Shown here: one piece after another, positions 1-9,880 of the stretch
Numbering within the stretch: position 1 is the stretch's first letter
Layout of the letters: each line of letters begins with the position of its first letter
Assembly (NCBI GenBank): GCA_033239525.1
Contig: BSYO01000010.1
Span: 14,166,042 to 14,230,041 of the forward strand
Direction of reading: 5' to 3'
Source: Nepenthes gracilis
Lineage: Eukaryota; Streptophyta; Magnoliopsida; Caryophyllales; Nepenthaceae
DNA length: 64,000 nucleotides
Translations under genes and position numbers: made by a program
The notes under the pieces: generated by a model
Seen by the model: only the letters and a program-made list of their open reading frames with translations
What the model was told of the DNA's origin: nothing
Databases searched by the model: none

Positions 1-510
1 CGTGGACTTGACAATTTTTACATTTTCGTACGAAATCTATGGCATCATACTTCATGGTTGGCCAGTAGTACTTTTACCTCATTAGCTCGAATGCGAGATT
101 CTTGCCCCCAATGTGGGATCCACAAACCCCAAAGTATACCTCTCCAATGGTATAATCAGCCTCTTCTAGGGTAATGCACCTCAAATAGGGGCAGAGAATC
201 CTCGACAGTACAGTCGGCCGTCCATGATAGTATACCACCTAGCCACCTTCTTCACCTTCTTGGTTTCTTCTGCATCCTCGAGCAGTAGCACCCTTACCTC
301 ATTAGCTTGAATGTGAGGTTCTTGCCCCAAATTTAGGATCCACAAATCCCAAAGTGTACCTCTCTAAGGGCATAATCAGCCTCTTTTGAGGTAAGGCACC
401 TCAAGTAGGGGTAGAGAATCCTCGACGGTACAGTCGGCCGTCCATGATAGTATACCACCCAGCCACATTCTTCACCTTCTTGGCTTCTTCTACATCATCG
501 AGCAATGTGC
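1..510 (-). pseudogene. Integrase zinc-binding (H2C2) region, tandemly duplicated
   Basis: On the - strand the sequence reads as the RNase H to integrase junction of a gypsy element ('LYCRGFSLPLLRCL', then a block like 'EVYFGVCGSHIGGKNLAFE', then 'YYWPTM'). This block normally holds the His/Cys zinc finger that precedes the integrase core. The segment at about 64-283 is repeated directly at 284-503 with an exact 220-bp offset and only scattered differences. 220 is not a multiple of 3, so the copies are in different frames and the duplication breaks the reading frame. The core of integrase is outside the window. Confidence 0.75.
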
Positions 511-1051
511 CGTCAAGCAAATACCTTAGGTAGGGGTCATCCAGTTGTTAGCCCCAGATATCTATATCACCTCTATCTCGGAGTCTTCCACATTGGTTTT
601 GTTAAGGACCTCGTGCATTTCTCGAGCATATTGCTCTGGGTCTCCGGAAGCTACCGCTTTTGCAAGTTGGTCTGCCTTTTCGTTTTTCTCCCGCAATATG
701 TGGATCATTTATACCTTTTCAAAGGCCGATACATGCCCTCGGACCTTTGAGAGATATTTGGATAGTTATGGGCTGTTTGTCTCAAAATTTCCTCAGACTT
801 GTTTGACGACCAATTCTGGGTCACTGTAGGCAATCAGGTCCTTGGCCGAGCACTCCTTTGCCAATCACAATCCCGTAAGCAAGGTCTCGTACTCTATCAC
901 CTTGTTGGTCGCTGGGAATCCAAAGACCATTGAGTATTTGATCTCTGATCCTTCAGGCGTCCTTAGCATAATGCTAGCCCCACAACTATCCTTCATCGAT
1001 GAGCCGTATACATGTAGAGTCCATATCGCTGGGCTGTGTGAGTCCTCGGCG

Positions 1052-2440
1052 TCATAAGTGCCCGAGGAGTCCTGAGTTGCTATCGTGGTTTTGAGGATAA
1101 AGTCCGCCAGGGCTTTGACCTTTTATGGCTGGCCAAGGATGAAACTCTATGTCAAACTCACCCAAGTCAATGGCCCACTTGACCAACCATCCCGACATTT
1201 CTAACTTTTGTAGAATTGCTCTTAGAGATTGGTCGGTCAAGACGACTACTTTGTGTGCCTGAAAGTACGGTCTCAACTTTCAAGCGGAATACACGGGCGC
1301 TAGAGCCATCTTCTCTGCGTGGGAGTACCTTGTCTCAGTGTTAGCCAAGATTTTGCTGATGTAGTGCACGGGTTGCTCCCTATCGTTTTGCTGACTTACC
1401 AAGGCTAAGTTGAAGGCTTTATCTGAAACTGAAAGGTACAAGTATAACTCCTCGCTTGTCCGGGGAGAAGTCAATAGAGGTGGGTTTGATAAATACCCTT
1501 TAAGTCCTTTGAAAGGTTCTTCACAGTTAGCTGTCCACTGGAAGCAGTTATCTTTCGTCCTTCTCAGGGCTTTGAAGAACACCAAGTACTTCTCGGCGGA
1601 CTTGGCGAAGAAGTGTGACATCACTACCAATCTTCCAATAAGCTTTTGAACTTATTTCACTGTCTTAGGGGATTTCATGTCAATGATGTCCTTGATCTTT
1701 TTCGGATTTGCTTCAATCCCTCAGCGTAAAACAATGTAGCCTAAGAATTTTTCAGACGTCACTCCAAATGTAGACTTGACTGGGTTGAGTTTCATCTAGT
1801 ACTTTCTCAGGATATTGAAGGTCTCATCCAGATCTTGAATGTGGTGGTCGATTATTTTGCTTTTGACCAGTATGTCATCCACATAGACTTCCACGTTTCT
1901 TCCGATCTGGCCTTCAAACATTTTATTCACGAGCCTCTGATAAGTAGCACTGCATTTTTAAGCCGAAGGGTATAACCTTGTAATAGTATATTCCTTGGTC
2001 GGTCATGAATGACGTGTACTCCTCGTTAGCGGGACTTATCTTTATTTAGTTATAACCGGAGTATGCGTCCACAAAGCTTAAAAGCTCATGGCCGAACTTC
2101 GAGTCTATCAATGAATCGATCCTTGAGAGTGGGAAGCTATCTTTTGGGTATACTTTATTGATATCCGTGAAATCCACGCACATTTTTCACTTCCCGTTAT
2201 TTTTCCTAACCATCACGACATTGGACAGTCAGTCGGGATAGTGCACCTCCAATATGAATCTCGCGTCTAGAAGTTTCTTTACTTCCTCTAGGATTGCCAC
2301 CAGCTTTTTCACTAAATAATTTCTTCTCTTCTGCCTAACGAGTTTATGACTAGGATCTAAGCCCAATTTGTGGAGTATTACTCTAACCGATATCTTTGGC
2401 ATGTCACTTAGAGTGCAACCGAAGACGTCCGAATTTTTCC
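1052..2440 (-). pseudogene. Reverse transcriptase / RNase H of the gypsy element
   Basis: The - strand encodes a gypsy-type reverse transcriptase. The block 'DAYSGYN' lies near 2050-2070, 'SFMTDQGIYYYKVIPFGLKN' near 1960-2010, and the catalytic YVDD at about 1874-1885 (read as VYVDDILVKS). RNase H follows at 1052-1640 with 'FQWTANCEEPFKGLKGYL' and 'VVLTDQSLRAILQK'. Several stop codons and frameshifts separate the blocks. The enzyme would have copied element RNA into DNA in the cytoplasmic particle; here it is a relic. The family assignment is firm and the exact ends are approximate. Confidence 0.85.
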
Positions 2441-2492
2441 ACAGAAAACTGACAAGCTGGTCTCGGAAGGCTTGGGGTAGAGAACTTCCTAT

Positions 2493-3020
2493 CTAGACAG
2501 TCTTTTCTGAATCTCTGGAATCCAAAGGGACTCGGTCGATGAATTCCCCATACTCGACTTGTTGCAATGTCGTCTCATCACAGAAGTTTAAGTTTTCCAT
2601 GGGTCGAGGAAGAGGAGTCTGGGTGATCTGGGACAGATAGCATGTCTGTCTAACAGTCGGGTCCCCGAGGACTTCCCTAATCCCGCATGGTGTTGGGAAC
2701 TTCATCTTCAAGTGTGGGATCAAAGTTACAGCCCTGAAGGCGGCCAGGCAAGGGCGTCTGATGATCGCGTTATAGACCGAGGGCAGGTCCACTACTATTA
2801 AGGAAAGGGTCTTTGACAATGTCCTCAGATGGGTCCCTAGCATGACCTCAAGCTGAACGACTCCCTACACCGGCACTGGCTCATTGTTCAGTCCATAGAG
2901 GGGTCCTTCAGTTGTGGTTATTTGGCTTCTTTTGAGCCCTAATTTGAAAAAAGCTTCGAGATATAAAATGTTGCGTTAACTTCTATTATCAACAAATACT
3001 TATTTCATCTGATAGTCTAA
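2493..3020 (-). pseudogene. Aspartic protease region of the gypsy element, active site mutated
   Basis: On the - strand the stretch begins 'VFVDNRS', then a stop, then 'RNILYLEAFFKLGL', and continues 'GPLYGLNNEPVPV' and 'LEVMLGTHLRTL' into an open stretch of 116 codons (2493-2843). Plant Tat/Athila proteases usually have VDNGSSADILY at this place. The catalytic D-N-G-S therefore reads D-N-R-S followed by a stop. That is a visible loss of the protease active site. Confidence 0.7.
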
Positions 3021-3275
3021 GTTAGCGTAAAAAATGAGGGCTGTTACAACTAAGGGGTCAGAATGGGGGAGTTATATGGGTCATTTCTTTGTTACAAAAA
3101 CTAATGATCTCATTCCTAGATTCTACCCTAAGTTCTTGTTTTTCGTAGGTGCGTCCTCCCAAGCTGCTCCTCTCGCCGGGCGGCTGGAGATCATGTTGAC
3201 CACCCCCGCGACCACCCTGCCTCTTGGTTAATCTGCCTCACTTGCCTTTACTGCTTGAACAAATGTCCCGGATCT

Positions 3276-4735
3276 TTATAAGAAGCGGTTGAGGTGACCT
3301 CTCTTGATGAACTCCTCGATCACCTTCTGCAATATCCTGTAGTCTTCAGTACCAAGACCTCCGCAACGATGATAGTAATTGTATTTAAATTGGTCACTAC
3401 CTTCTAGGTTCTTTAGCGCCTTAGGCCATTTCAAAAACTCCTTATCTCGAATATGTATCAGAATGTTGGTACGCGAGTCATTCAAGGAAGTAAAGTTGAT
3501 GGGCCTGTACTCCTTGTGGACGTTCTGCTAGGACTTCTACTGCTTCCTGGGAACCCAAAAGTCTTGTTGGCCTTCATGCCTCCTTTCCTCTTTCGTTGTC
3601 CTCGGGAGGCTCTCTACTCCCTGAATATGTGTGGGCCCTTGTGTACGAGGTACTTGAAGAAGCTATCTCCCTCTAGTGCAAAGAGGAAAGCGGTCAGCTT
3701 GATCCCATCAGTCGACTTCAGTATCTGCTTGGCCTCGGATATGAAGCACGACAGGAAACTCTTCAAGCTCTCCATGGCTTCTTGCTTTACGCTCCGACTG
3801 GAAGCGAACTGAGAGAGGAAGGCTTCCGCCAGCTCGTTGAAGAACTGAGTGGAGTCTGCAGACATCCCTTAGAATCAAATCCTCGCGTCTCCCTTGAGCG
3901 TCAAGGGGAAGCACTGGCACATCGTCGTTTAATCTAAGCCTTGAAGGCTTAGATGCTCACAAAAGTGATCCAAGTGGTCCATTGGATCCGTAATTTCGTC
4001 GTACTCGTCGAGGTTTGGCATTTTAAATTTTTGGGGAAGCAGCCTCGCTCTGATCTCTGCTGTGAATGGGGATCTGCAGAAGCCAGCAACTCCTCCCTCA
4101 ACGTCGCCAAATACTCGGCGAAATACCTTGTCGCGTTTAGCCTCCACCTGAGGCGATTCCGCCATCTTCTTCTCGTTAAGGAAAGTCCTCAACTCGTAGG
4201 GGTCTTGTACAGCTTATTGCCCCTGACGGCTTCTAGTCCTCAGGGGGACTTCTTCGACCGAGGCCGTGTCCTGAGCAGCACACGCTTGGCTCTCGCTGAC
4301 ACGACGAAAGTTTCACCTCTATGGGCATTCCTCCTATACCCGGCGGCCTAGGCACCCTTAGAGACTCGATGGAGCTCTACTACTCGAGGCAACCTGCATC
4401 TGAGGGTCCTCATGCTGAGCAGCTTATTTACTGGTATGTTTCTTCCCCCTTCCCTTCCTCTGGGACGTCGCAGTTTGAGAGGTTTTAGATGGTGCTTACT
4501 TCACCCGTGTGGCCATCTCCATGCAAAGGCTCTACACGGCCCTGGACATGTCGTTCATTATTAGAGCCAGTGCTCGCACGTAAGGATCAGGATGATCCTC
4601 TACTCTGGCACAGGGAGCAGGGCCGTTATTTCTCGAGCACACTTCTCGGATATAAGTACTGGTCTGTCCTCAGGTTTTCACCATTTCGTGTAAGGGATTG
4701 AGTATTCAAAGAAAAACGATGAACTTTTCATCATG
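3276..4735 (-). pseudogene. gag of the gypsy element (Tat/Athila type)
   Basis: Fragments in gag order on the - strand are: an N-terminal piece 'YELRTFLNEKKMAES' (about 4170-4205), a capsid entry block 'PFTAEIRARLLPQKFKMPNL' (about 4010-4080), the capsid core 'FFNELAEAFLSQFASSRS' (3614-3865), and the C-terminal block 'FLKWPKALKN' with a degraded knuckle 'YYHRCGGLGTEDYRILQ' and 'FIKRGHLNRFL' (3276-3485). Family members usually keep a C-x-H-x-H-C-type knuckle, but here one Cys is Tyr. Frameshifts separate the pieces. Gag would have formed the RNA-packaging particle. Confidence 0.8.
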
Positions 4736-4739
4736 CCTT

Positions 4740-4757
4740 CCCATAGACGGTGCCAAA
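4740..4757 (-). other. Primer-binding site of the gypsy element
   Basis: Read on the - strand, the bases just inside the 5' LTR are TTTGGCACCGTCTATGGG. This matches the TTGGCGCCGTCTGTGGG type seen in the elements at 11655-18551 and 46677-51302, with a few point changes. It fixes the right LTR as the 5' LTR and the element strand as minus. Confidence 0.7.
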
Positions 4758-5522
4758 TGCTACATCCTTGGACCCTTACTCTGACTAGGATGAAGATCCG
4801 ACAATAATACCAATACTTGTTTGCACGAAAGGGAGAAAGAGAGAGTACGCGGACTGATGCACGTGTTGTTTTTATATGGAAAACATTCTCTTGAATGAGA
4901 AGGGAAAACCACAGAATATTTGTCCGAGAACTATTTTACTATGTTGAATTTTGGTTACGGGAAGCTCTCAAGTACAAGAGGTTGAAGACTTAGTGTATGA
5001 AAACTCAAAGAGCCACTCTTACAACACAAATCCTTTTCTTTTTTTCTCTCTTTATTCTCTTTCTATTACAGGTAGCAAGAGTAAATAGTAGGATCCTTTG
5101 TTTGGTAAACCATTAAAGTGTTTAAAGTGGTAGAGCTTCCCGTTGAGAGTTGACCACGTGAGGTTTGCATGTACAGGGAACCTTGCCACTAACTCCGCCA
5201 ATCCCTCTTACCATGTCAAGAAGGTGGCGTGCACGTCTGTCTAGTGTGACGTCTCATCTGCAGGGTCGCGTGCTTTGCAGGCCATCATCCTTCTTGCCAT
5301 CTGACAGGTCAACCACCAAATCTCTAGTGCACTGATTTTGCAGGCGAGGTAGCGTTTGAGGCCCATCACGTGTCCATGGGCCATAATAGACTTAAAGCCC
5401 ACTATGTTTCGTGGGCCAGTCCTAATACCTAAACTTCTTGGACCTCTGTGGCATCTTGGCCTAGCTCCTGGGAGACGGACCTTTAACGTAATCCTTAGGC
5501 ATCAGTACCCATTAATCTCACA
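4758..5522 (-). repeat. 5' LTR of the gypsy element
   Basis: The LTR runs in + orientation from TGCTACATCC at 4758 to ...TAATCTCACA at 5522, giving the usual TG...CA ends. It abuts the primer-binding site. It contains the stretch 'ATGGAAAACATTCTCTTGAA', a diverged match to a motif in the LTRs of the 11655-18551 element. The outer end is inferred from the CA end only, because the partner LTR is outside the window. Confidence 0.6.
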
Positions 5523-6660
5523 TTGTTTATGTTTTTAGTCGCGAGAAGGCCGATGGAAAAAGGATAGAAATCATGAAGATAATTTCGACACAAGGAGGCA
5601 AGCGGCTCGGAATAGAGGTAAGGGAATTAAAGCTAAGAAACTTTGTAAAGAATACCGATTTGCTCTATAATTGGACTGGGTAGCCATTAATTTAGCATCC
5701 GGTTATGCCATCTCCTTACAAACCATTCTCTTAGTCTTAAAATTTGAGCGTGCCATCATTGTTTGGTTAAAAAACTCTTGATCCGAAAAAGTATGCTTAG
5801 ATAGTTCCCTTTGTGAGCAAATTAGGTTTCATCTTTGGTTGGCTGGGTTTAATTGCTTAGCCCGGCTACAAAAAGGCAACCCATCGGAATTTACTTTGCC
5901 TCTTGAAAGCGAGCTGATTCACAATCATAAAAATGTTTATGATTCAATATATATATATTTTTTTATTTTTAAAAAGTATAATTATAATTAAAGCAATTAA
6001 CCGATTAAATTTGATTGATTTGAGCAAATCATTCTTACAGTTAGGTTCCCTCTTAATCTGAAAAATTATGCTTAGATAGCTCCCTCTGTGAGCAAATTAG
6101 GTTTCACCATTGATTGGTCAGCTCCAATTGCTTAGCCCAACTACAAAAAGGCAGCCCATCAAAAACCTTGTCACACCCCTTGAAGGCCAGCTGATTCATA
6201 ATTGTATAAATATTTATGGTTCAATATATTTAAAAAAATAGAATTGTAATTAAAGCAGTTAATCGGTCAAATTTGATTTATTGACTTTACTTTTGAAATA
6301 ATATTATAAAATAGATAATAATGTTAATCTCATATATAAAATGTATAACTTTGAGAGGTATTTATAATGTATAATTAGTATATAATATATAATTTTGGAA
6401 TGATAATATCAAATATAATGACAGAAATAATAGTCTTATGTTCTAGTAACACTTTGTATTGTGTAAAAAATTTGGTGTCATGTGAGACAAAAATAATTAA
6501 AAATAAGCTATTATAATTTTCGTAAAGCATCAGGAATTTATTGCCATTTTATCCAGCATATAGTCTATTTTATAAGAAATTTCATTTAAAATTAAGAATA
6601 AAATTTCAAATTTGGTATTTTTAATTTTCAAAATTGAAAAAGTAGTTTGAATACTTGGTT
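5523..6660. other. AT-rich intergenic DNA with a direct duplication
   Basis: No coding signal is visible. Two diverged copies of a segment of about 240 bp lie in direct repeat, 5781-6025 and 6056-6285 (offset about 275). Both start near TATGCTTAGATAG and share GTGAGCAAATTAGGTTTCA, and both end in an AT-rich tract around TTAATCGGTCAAATTTGAT. The remainder is simple AT-rich sequence up to the promoter of the complex I gene. Confidence 0.6.
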
Positions 6661-6663
6661 CCT

Positions 6664-6670
6664 TATAAAA
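6664..6670 (+). promoter_or_regulatory. TATA box of the NDUFB4-like gene
   Basis: TATAAAA stands 95 bases upstream of the ATG. A start site about 30 bases downstream of it would give a leader of roughly 60 bases. The leader contains a GA microsatellite (6734-6754) ending 5 bases before the ATG. This is a call from sequence only. Confidence 0.55.
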
Positions 6671-6733
6671 GCCTGAGTGAAGTTACTCTCAGCTAGAAGA
6701 GAACGCCCGAGTCACACGCAGGCAGAGGGCAGT

Positions 6734-6754
6734 GAGAGAGAGAGAGAGAGAGAG
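6734..6754 (+). repeat. (GA)n microsatellite in the 5' leader
   Basis: About ten GA dinucleotides sit directly before GAAAATGGG, the start of the NDUFB4-like coding sequence. A (CT)n tract lies at 6944-6961, just past the first splice donor, so the two are complementary in the pre-mRNA. Confidence 0.9.
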
Positions 6755-6758
6755 GAAA

Positions 6759-9700
6759 ATGGGTGGGGGAATGGAAGCGAACAAGAACAGGTTCATAGAA
6801 GAGTGGGGCTCAGCGAGGGAGAATCTGGAGCACAACTTCCGATGGACTCGTCGCAACTTAGCCCTCGTCGGCATCTTCGGCATTGCCATCCCCGTCCTCG
6901 TCTATAAGGGCATCGTCAAAGAATTCGTATTCATCTATCCCTGTCTCTCTCTCTCTCTCTCCGTCTTCTTATTTCATTCGAAATTCTTGATTGAATTAGT
7001 CCTCTCGGTTAACTAATTTGCCAGTTTTTAAGTTGACCTTGTGTTTATGGATTTGTTCTTGTTGGGGGTTTCGAAGGACTGCAATCTGAATTTTCGGGAT
7101 TATCTTGTGATTGTAATTTTCACTTTTTCACCTTTTAAATCAACAATTGCGAATAAATGGTAGTAAAGCTTCGTTGCATCAGATAGAAAGAGTTTAGACA
7201 ATTTGAGTCTGGCTGATGAAGACGAATTTACCCTAGTTGAATAACTAGCTGATGAAGGAAGGTAAGAAGAATGAAAACAACCACTATCGACTGTCGTCGT
7301 AGTGATCAGAGATTTCTCTCCTCGATTGCAGTACGTATTCTCTATTTTTCAGGGTCTGGCTCTCTCTTGTGATGGTTGAGTTCGTTCTGGCTTGTGGGAT
7401 TTTGTCAACTAGGCAGATAGCAACTGTTGGTGAACTTTAAGCTGCGGAGTGATGCAATGCCAATTTGTTGCTTGGTTTTAAAAATCCATGATCAAATCTT
7501 CTAAACTCGGACCATTTCAATTCATGGTTTCTAATCGACAGTTACTGAGCCAAATTACTTTAGTTTCAGGTTATAGGAGGGGGAGGTGGCTTCACTTTCA
7601 AAATTTGAGAGACAATGGCAACATATTATCATACATACCAGTTCTGTTGCCTACCATTTCTCTTGTGGGAATTTCATTGTGCACAAATCCCAACAAACTT
7701 TTGTCTTGGAAAATTCTTCCAAAGACTACCAGAAAACAGCTGACCAACAATGATCCTGACTTTTATTTCCCTTCCATGAAGTCGTGAAGTTCTATAGCAT
7801 TCTTATTTGAGAACTCTCCCCTATTATCAGGTATCCACATTATGGAATCATGCTTTAGCCGCTGTCAGTATCAATGGAAATTCTGATGAATGCAGCTTAC
7901 TGCCGCAGGGTCACTGTGCCAATTGAATTTGTTCATTTTCCACTCTCCATTCTCAACAATTAAATCTTCAATGTTGAACTCCTCAAAATTATTATTGTAA
8001 CAACAGTAGGCTTGAAGTTTGATAGGCCAAATTGCTTGGATTTGTCCAGATGTGCCTCTCCTATGGGCTTGTCTTTAAATTAATAGTGCTCTAACTAATG
8101 TATCTGGTTCCCTGTATTCAGGAAATCAGAAGATGATTCGCATGTGAGCTTTTATTTCTTGGTGCCAACTTTGAATTACATTTCTTTCTCAGATTTCAGA
8201 AGAAATATCCCTTCTGATATTTGAGTGAAAGGTCCCGTTGAGAAGTGTTGGCATTTCACAATGTTGGAGTTGTTACTCATTCCAAATCTTGTCCTTACAA
8301 GTCTGTGCCATTTCATTTGCCTTGCGGCCTATCAAATTCCCAAACTTGTACGAATTTCCCAGTATAAGTCCATCAAAATTAAGCATAATGACTTGCTATT
8401 TGCAATTATGTTAGAAAGGACTCCAAATTATGGTTGAGAGGACTTGCCTTGTAGCATCTGTTCATGGAGTTTTGACTTCGTTTCTAAGTTAATAGTTCTC
8501 AAAACAGCTACAATTCTTTTAATGTTCGATATCCTAGATAAGCTCGTTTGTGGGTGTTTTCCTTCAAGTTGGTAAATTTATTGTAGGTTTAGTTGAGCCA
8601 GAACCTCTGGTTGTGGTTTTATTTTTTTTCTATCAGGATTTCTTTAAACTACTTTTCCTAATGTGGATTATCCTGACCTTAGCATTCCTCAGTGGGGGAT
8701 AGACTGAGAAGCTCTGATATCTTGTTCTGTTAGTATGAGAGTTGATGTAGGAGATTTGTTGAAACATCCAGTTACATGAAAAAACTTGTGGCAGAGATCT
8801 ATGGAAGATAAAGAGCACTATATCAAATCGACAAATGTGGTACCAAGAAGTGCAAAAACACCAGAATGGATTGTGGCATTATGTGATTTGGTAACTGAAG
8901 AATATCTTATAAATAAGGACACATGTCAACATAATACATGGATTTTATCATCTCTAATAAGTACAACTGCAGGCTTTCTGGCTTGCTTGTGGACCCAGCA
9001 GAATATCAGCATTCATTCTACCCTGATTGGGTTCTTGCTTGGGTTCCTGCTTTCCCAAAGGAATGTGAAAACCAAACCTAGTGAGTGACTATCCCAACCT
9101 TCTAACATCACCTAAGCACTGTTTGTGTAGTTGCTGACATATGTTGAGCCTGACCGACTTCAAATAAGTTCCCAACGGTCAACATTGTAGATGCTATAAT
9201 CAAACCCCACCTCTTCAATCTCTCCTTCAACTTGATGTGTTACCTCTCTGTTCAATATAACCCCTCAAACTCACAGCATGTATGCATGTTGTCTTTTTCT
9301 CTCACCAGCTTCAAAATTTCCTTTGGCACCTTGTTGCATGCCTTAGTACGTTGAGTTTGTTGTTCCATATCTTTTTGTTTTGAACTTGATCGGTGGCACT
9401 TATGAGCTTGAAGTATTTCTTTCATCAGGTAAGCATGTCAAGAAGTTCTTTAAAATTGCAAAATCAAACACCAGCTATTGTTTTTGTTTTTTTTCTTTGG
9501 AATATTTGGCTTTAATCCCTTGCTGAATCAAACCTTCTTCCTCCCTTCTATGCTTCTACCTTTCTATCTTCAGCTGCTCTGCATCTTTAAGTAGGTTCCC
9601 CAAATTTGGAAACATAATGGAAAACATACTTATTATTTTGTTTTAGCATGTACCTTTCCTTTGGCAAAGAAGTTTTTCTAATATTATTGAAGTTCCTATT

Positions 9701-9880
9701 TTAGGAATCTGCCCATGCATGTAGGATCACCAAACTTTATCTATTAGTGTGCATGAAAGCTATGTACTCATTGTTCTTATCATCAACTTTTATTTGAGTT
9801 TCTTGAACATTTTTTTTTTATGACGGTGACAGCATATGCAAGATGAGGATGCCGGGAGACCGTACAGAAAGTTTCTTTGA
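6759..9880 (+). CDS. NDUFB4: NADH dehydrogenase (complex I) NDUFB4/B15-like subunit
   Basis: Two coding exons: 6759-6926 (56 codons) and 9833-9880 (15 codons plus TGA), giving 71 residues. Exon 1 encodes MGGGMEANKNRFIEEWGSA onward, with one membrane segment (LALVGIFGIAIPVLVYKGIV). Exon 2 encodes HMQDEDAGRPYRKFL. Length and sequence fit the plant B15/NDUFB4 protein of about 71 residues (Arabidopsis At2g31490 type), an accessory subunit of the membrane arm of mitochondrial complex I. Splice sites are AATTC|GTATTC at 6927 and GTGACAG|CATATG at 9832, phase 0. An upstream in-frame ATG at 6732 lies in the GA repeat; I chose 6759 because the conserved protein starts there. A poly(A) signal AATAAA is at 9921. 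The intron holds TE debris and an exon-like ORF. Confidence 0.85.
7550..8000 (-). mobile_element. Possible decayed LINE (non-LTR) fragment
   Basis: On the - strand the translation includes 'EDLIVENGEWKMNKFNW' (about 7930-7985) and, after frameshifts, 'AVFW', 'SLEEFSKTKVCWDLCTMKFPQE' -like pieces (about 7670-7760). These resemble the plant LINE pattern 'V.DLI...G.W....' followed by 'W..LW....P.K...W.....LPT' (zinc-finger RT region). The match is weak and broken by stops. It could be chance. Confidence 0.3.
8796..9082 (+). other. Exon-like open stretch inside the intron, function unknown
   Basis: An open frame of about 95 codons is flanked by an acceptor-like CTTGTGGCAG (before 8796) and a donor-like CTA|GTGAGT (9083). 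It encodes 'MEDKEHYIKSTNVVPRSAK', then 'TPEWIVALCDLVTEE', then two hydrophobic segments ('TWILSSLISTTAGFLACLW' and 'STLIGFLLGFLLSQ'). I do not recognise it. It may be an exon of a nested or alternative transcript, a captured gene fragment, or chance. Reading it as coding rests only on the splice-like edges and hydrophobic pattern. Confidence 0.3.

Larger units (their letters stand above)
1..5522 (-). mobile_element. Ty3/gypsy retrotransposon of Tat/Athila type, 5' part, decayed
   Basis: Reading the - strand from right to left gives 5' LTR (4758-5522), primer-binding site, gag, protease region, reverse transcriptase/RNase H, and the zinc-binding head of integrase; the rest of integrase and the 3' LTR lie beyond the left edge. 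Many stops and frameshifts break the polyprotein, so it is dead. The gag carries the block 'FLKWPKALKN' followed by a degraded zinc knuckle, the pattern of Athila/Tat gag proteins. The same block is present in the element at 11655-18551, which marks them as relatives. Only one end is visible, so no TSD can be tested. Confidence 0.9.
6927..9832 (+). other. Long intron of the NDUFB4-like gene
   Basis: GT...AG intron of 2906 bases. It begins with a (CT)n tract (6944-6961). It contains a probable decayed LINE fragment on the - strand (about 7550-8000) and an open, exon-like stretch on the + strand (8796-9082). The T-rich tract before the acceptor (TTTTTTTTTATGACGGTGACAG) is a normal polypyrimidine-like acceptor region. 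Confidence 0.75.
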
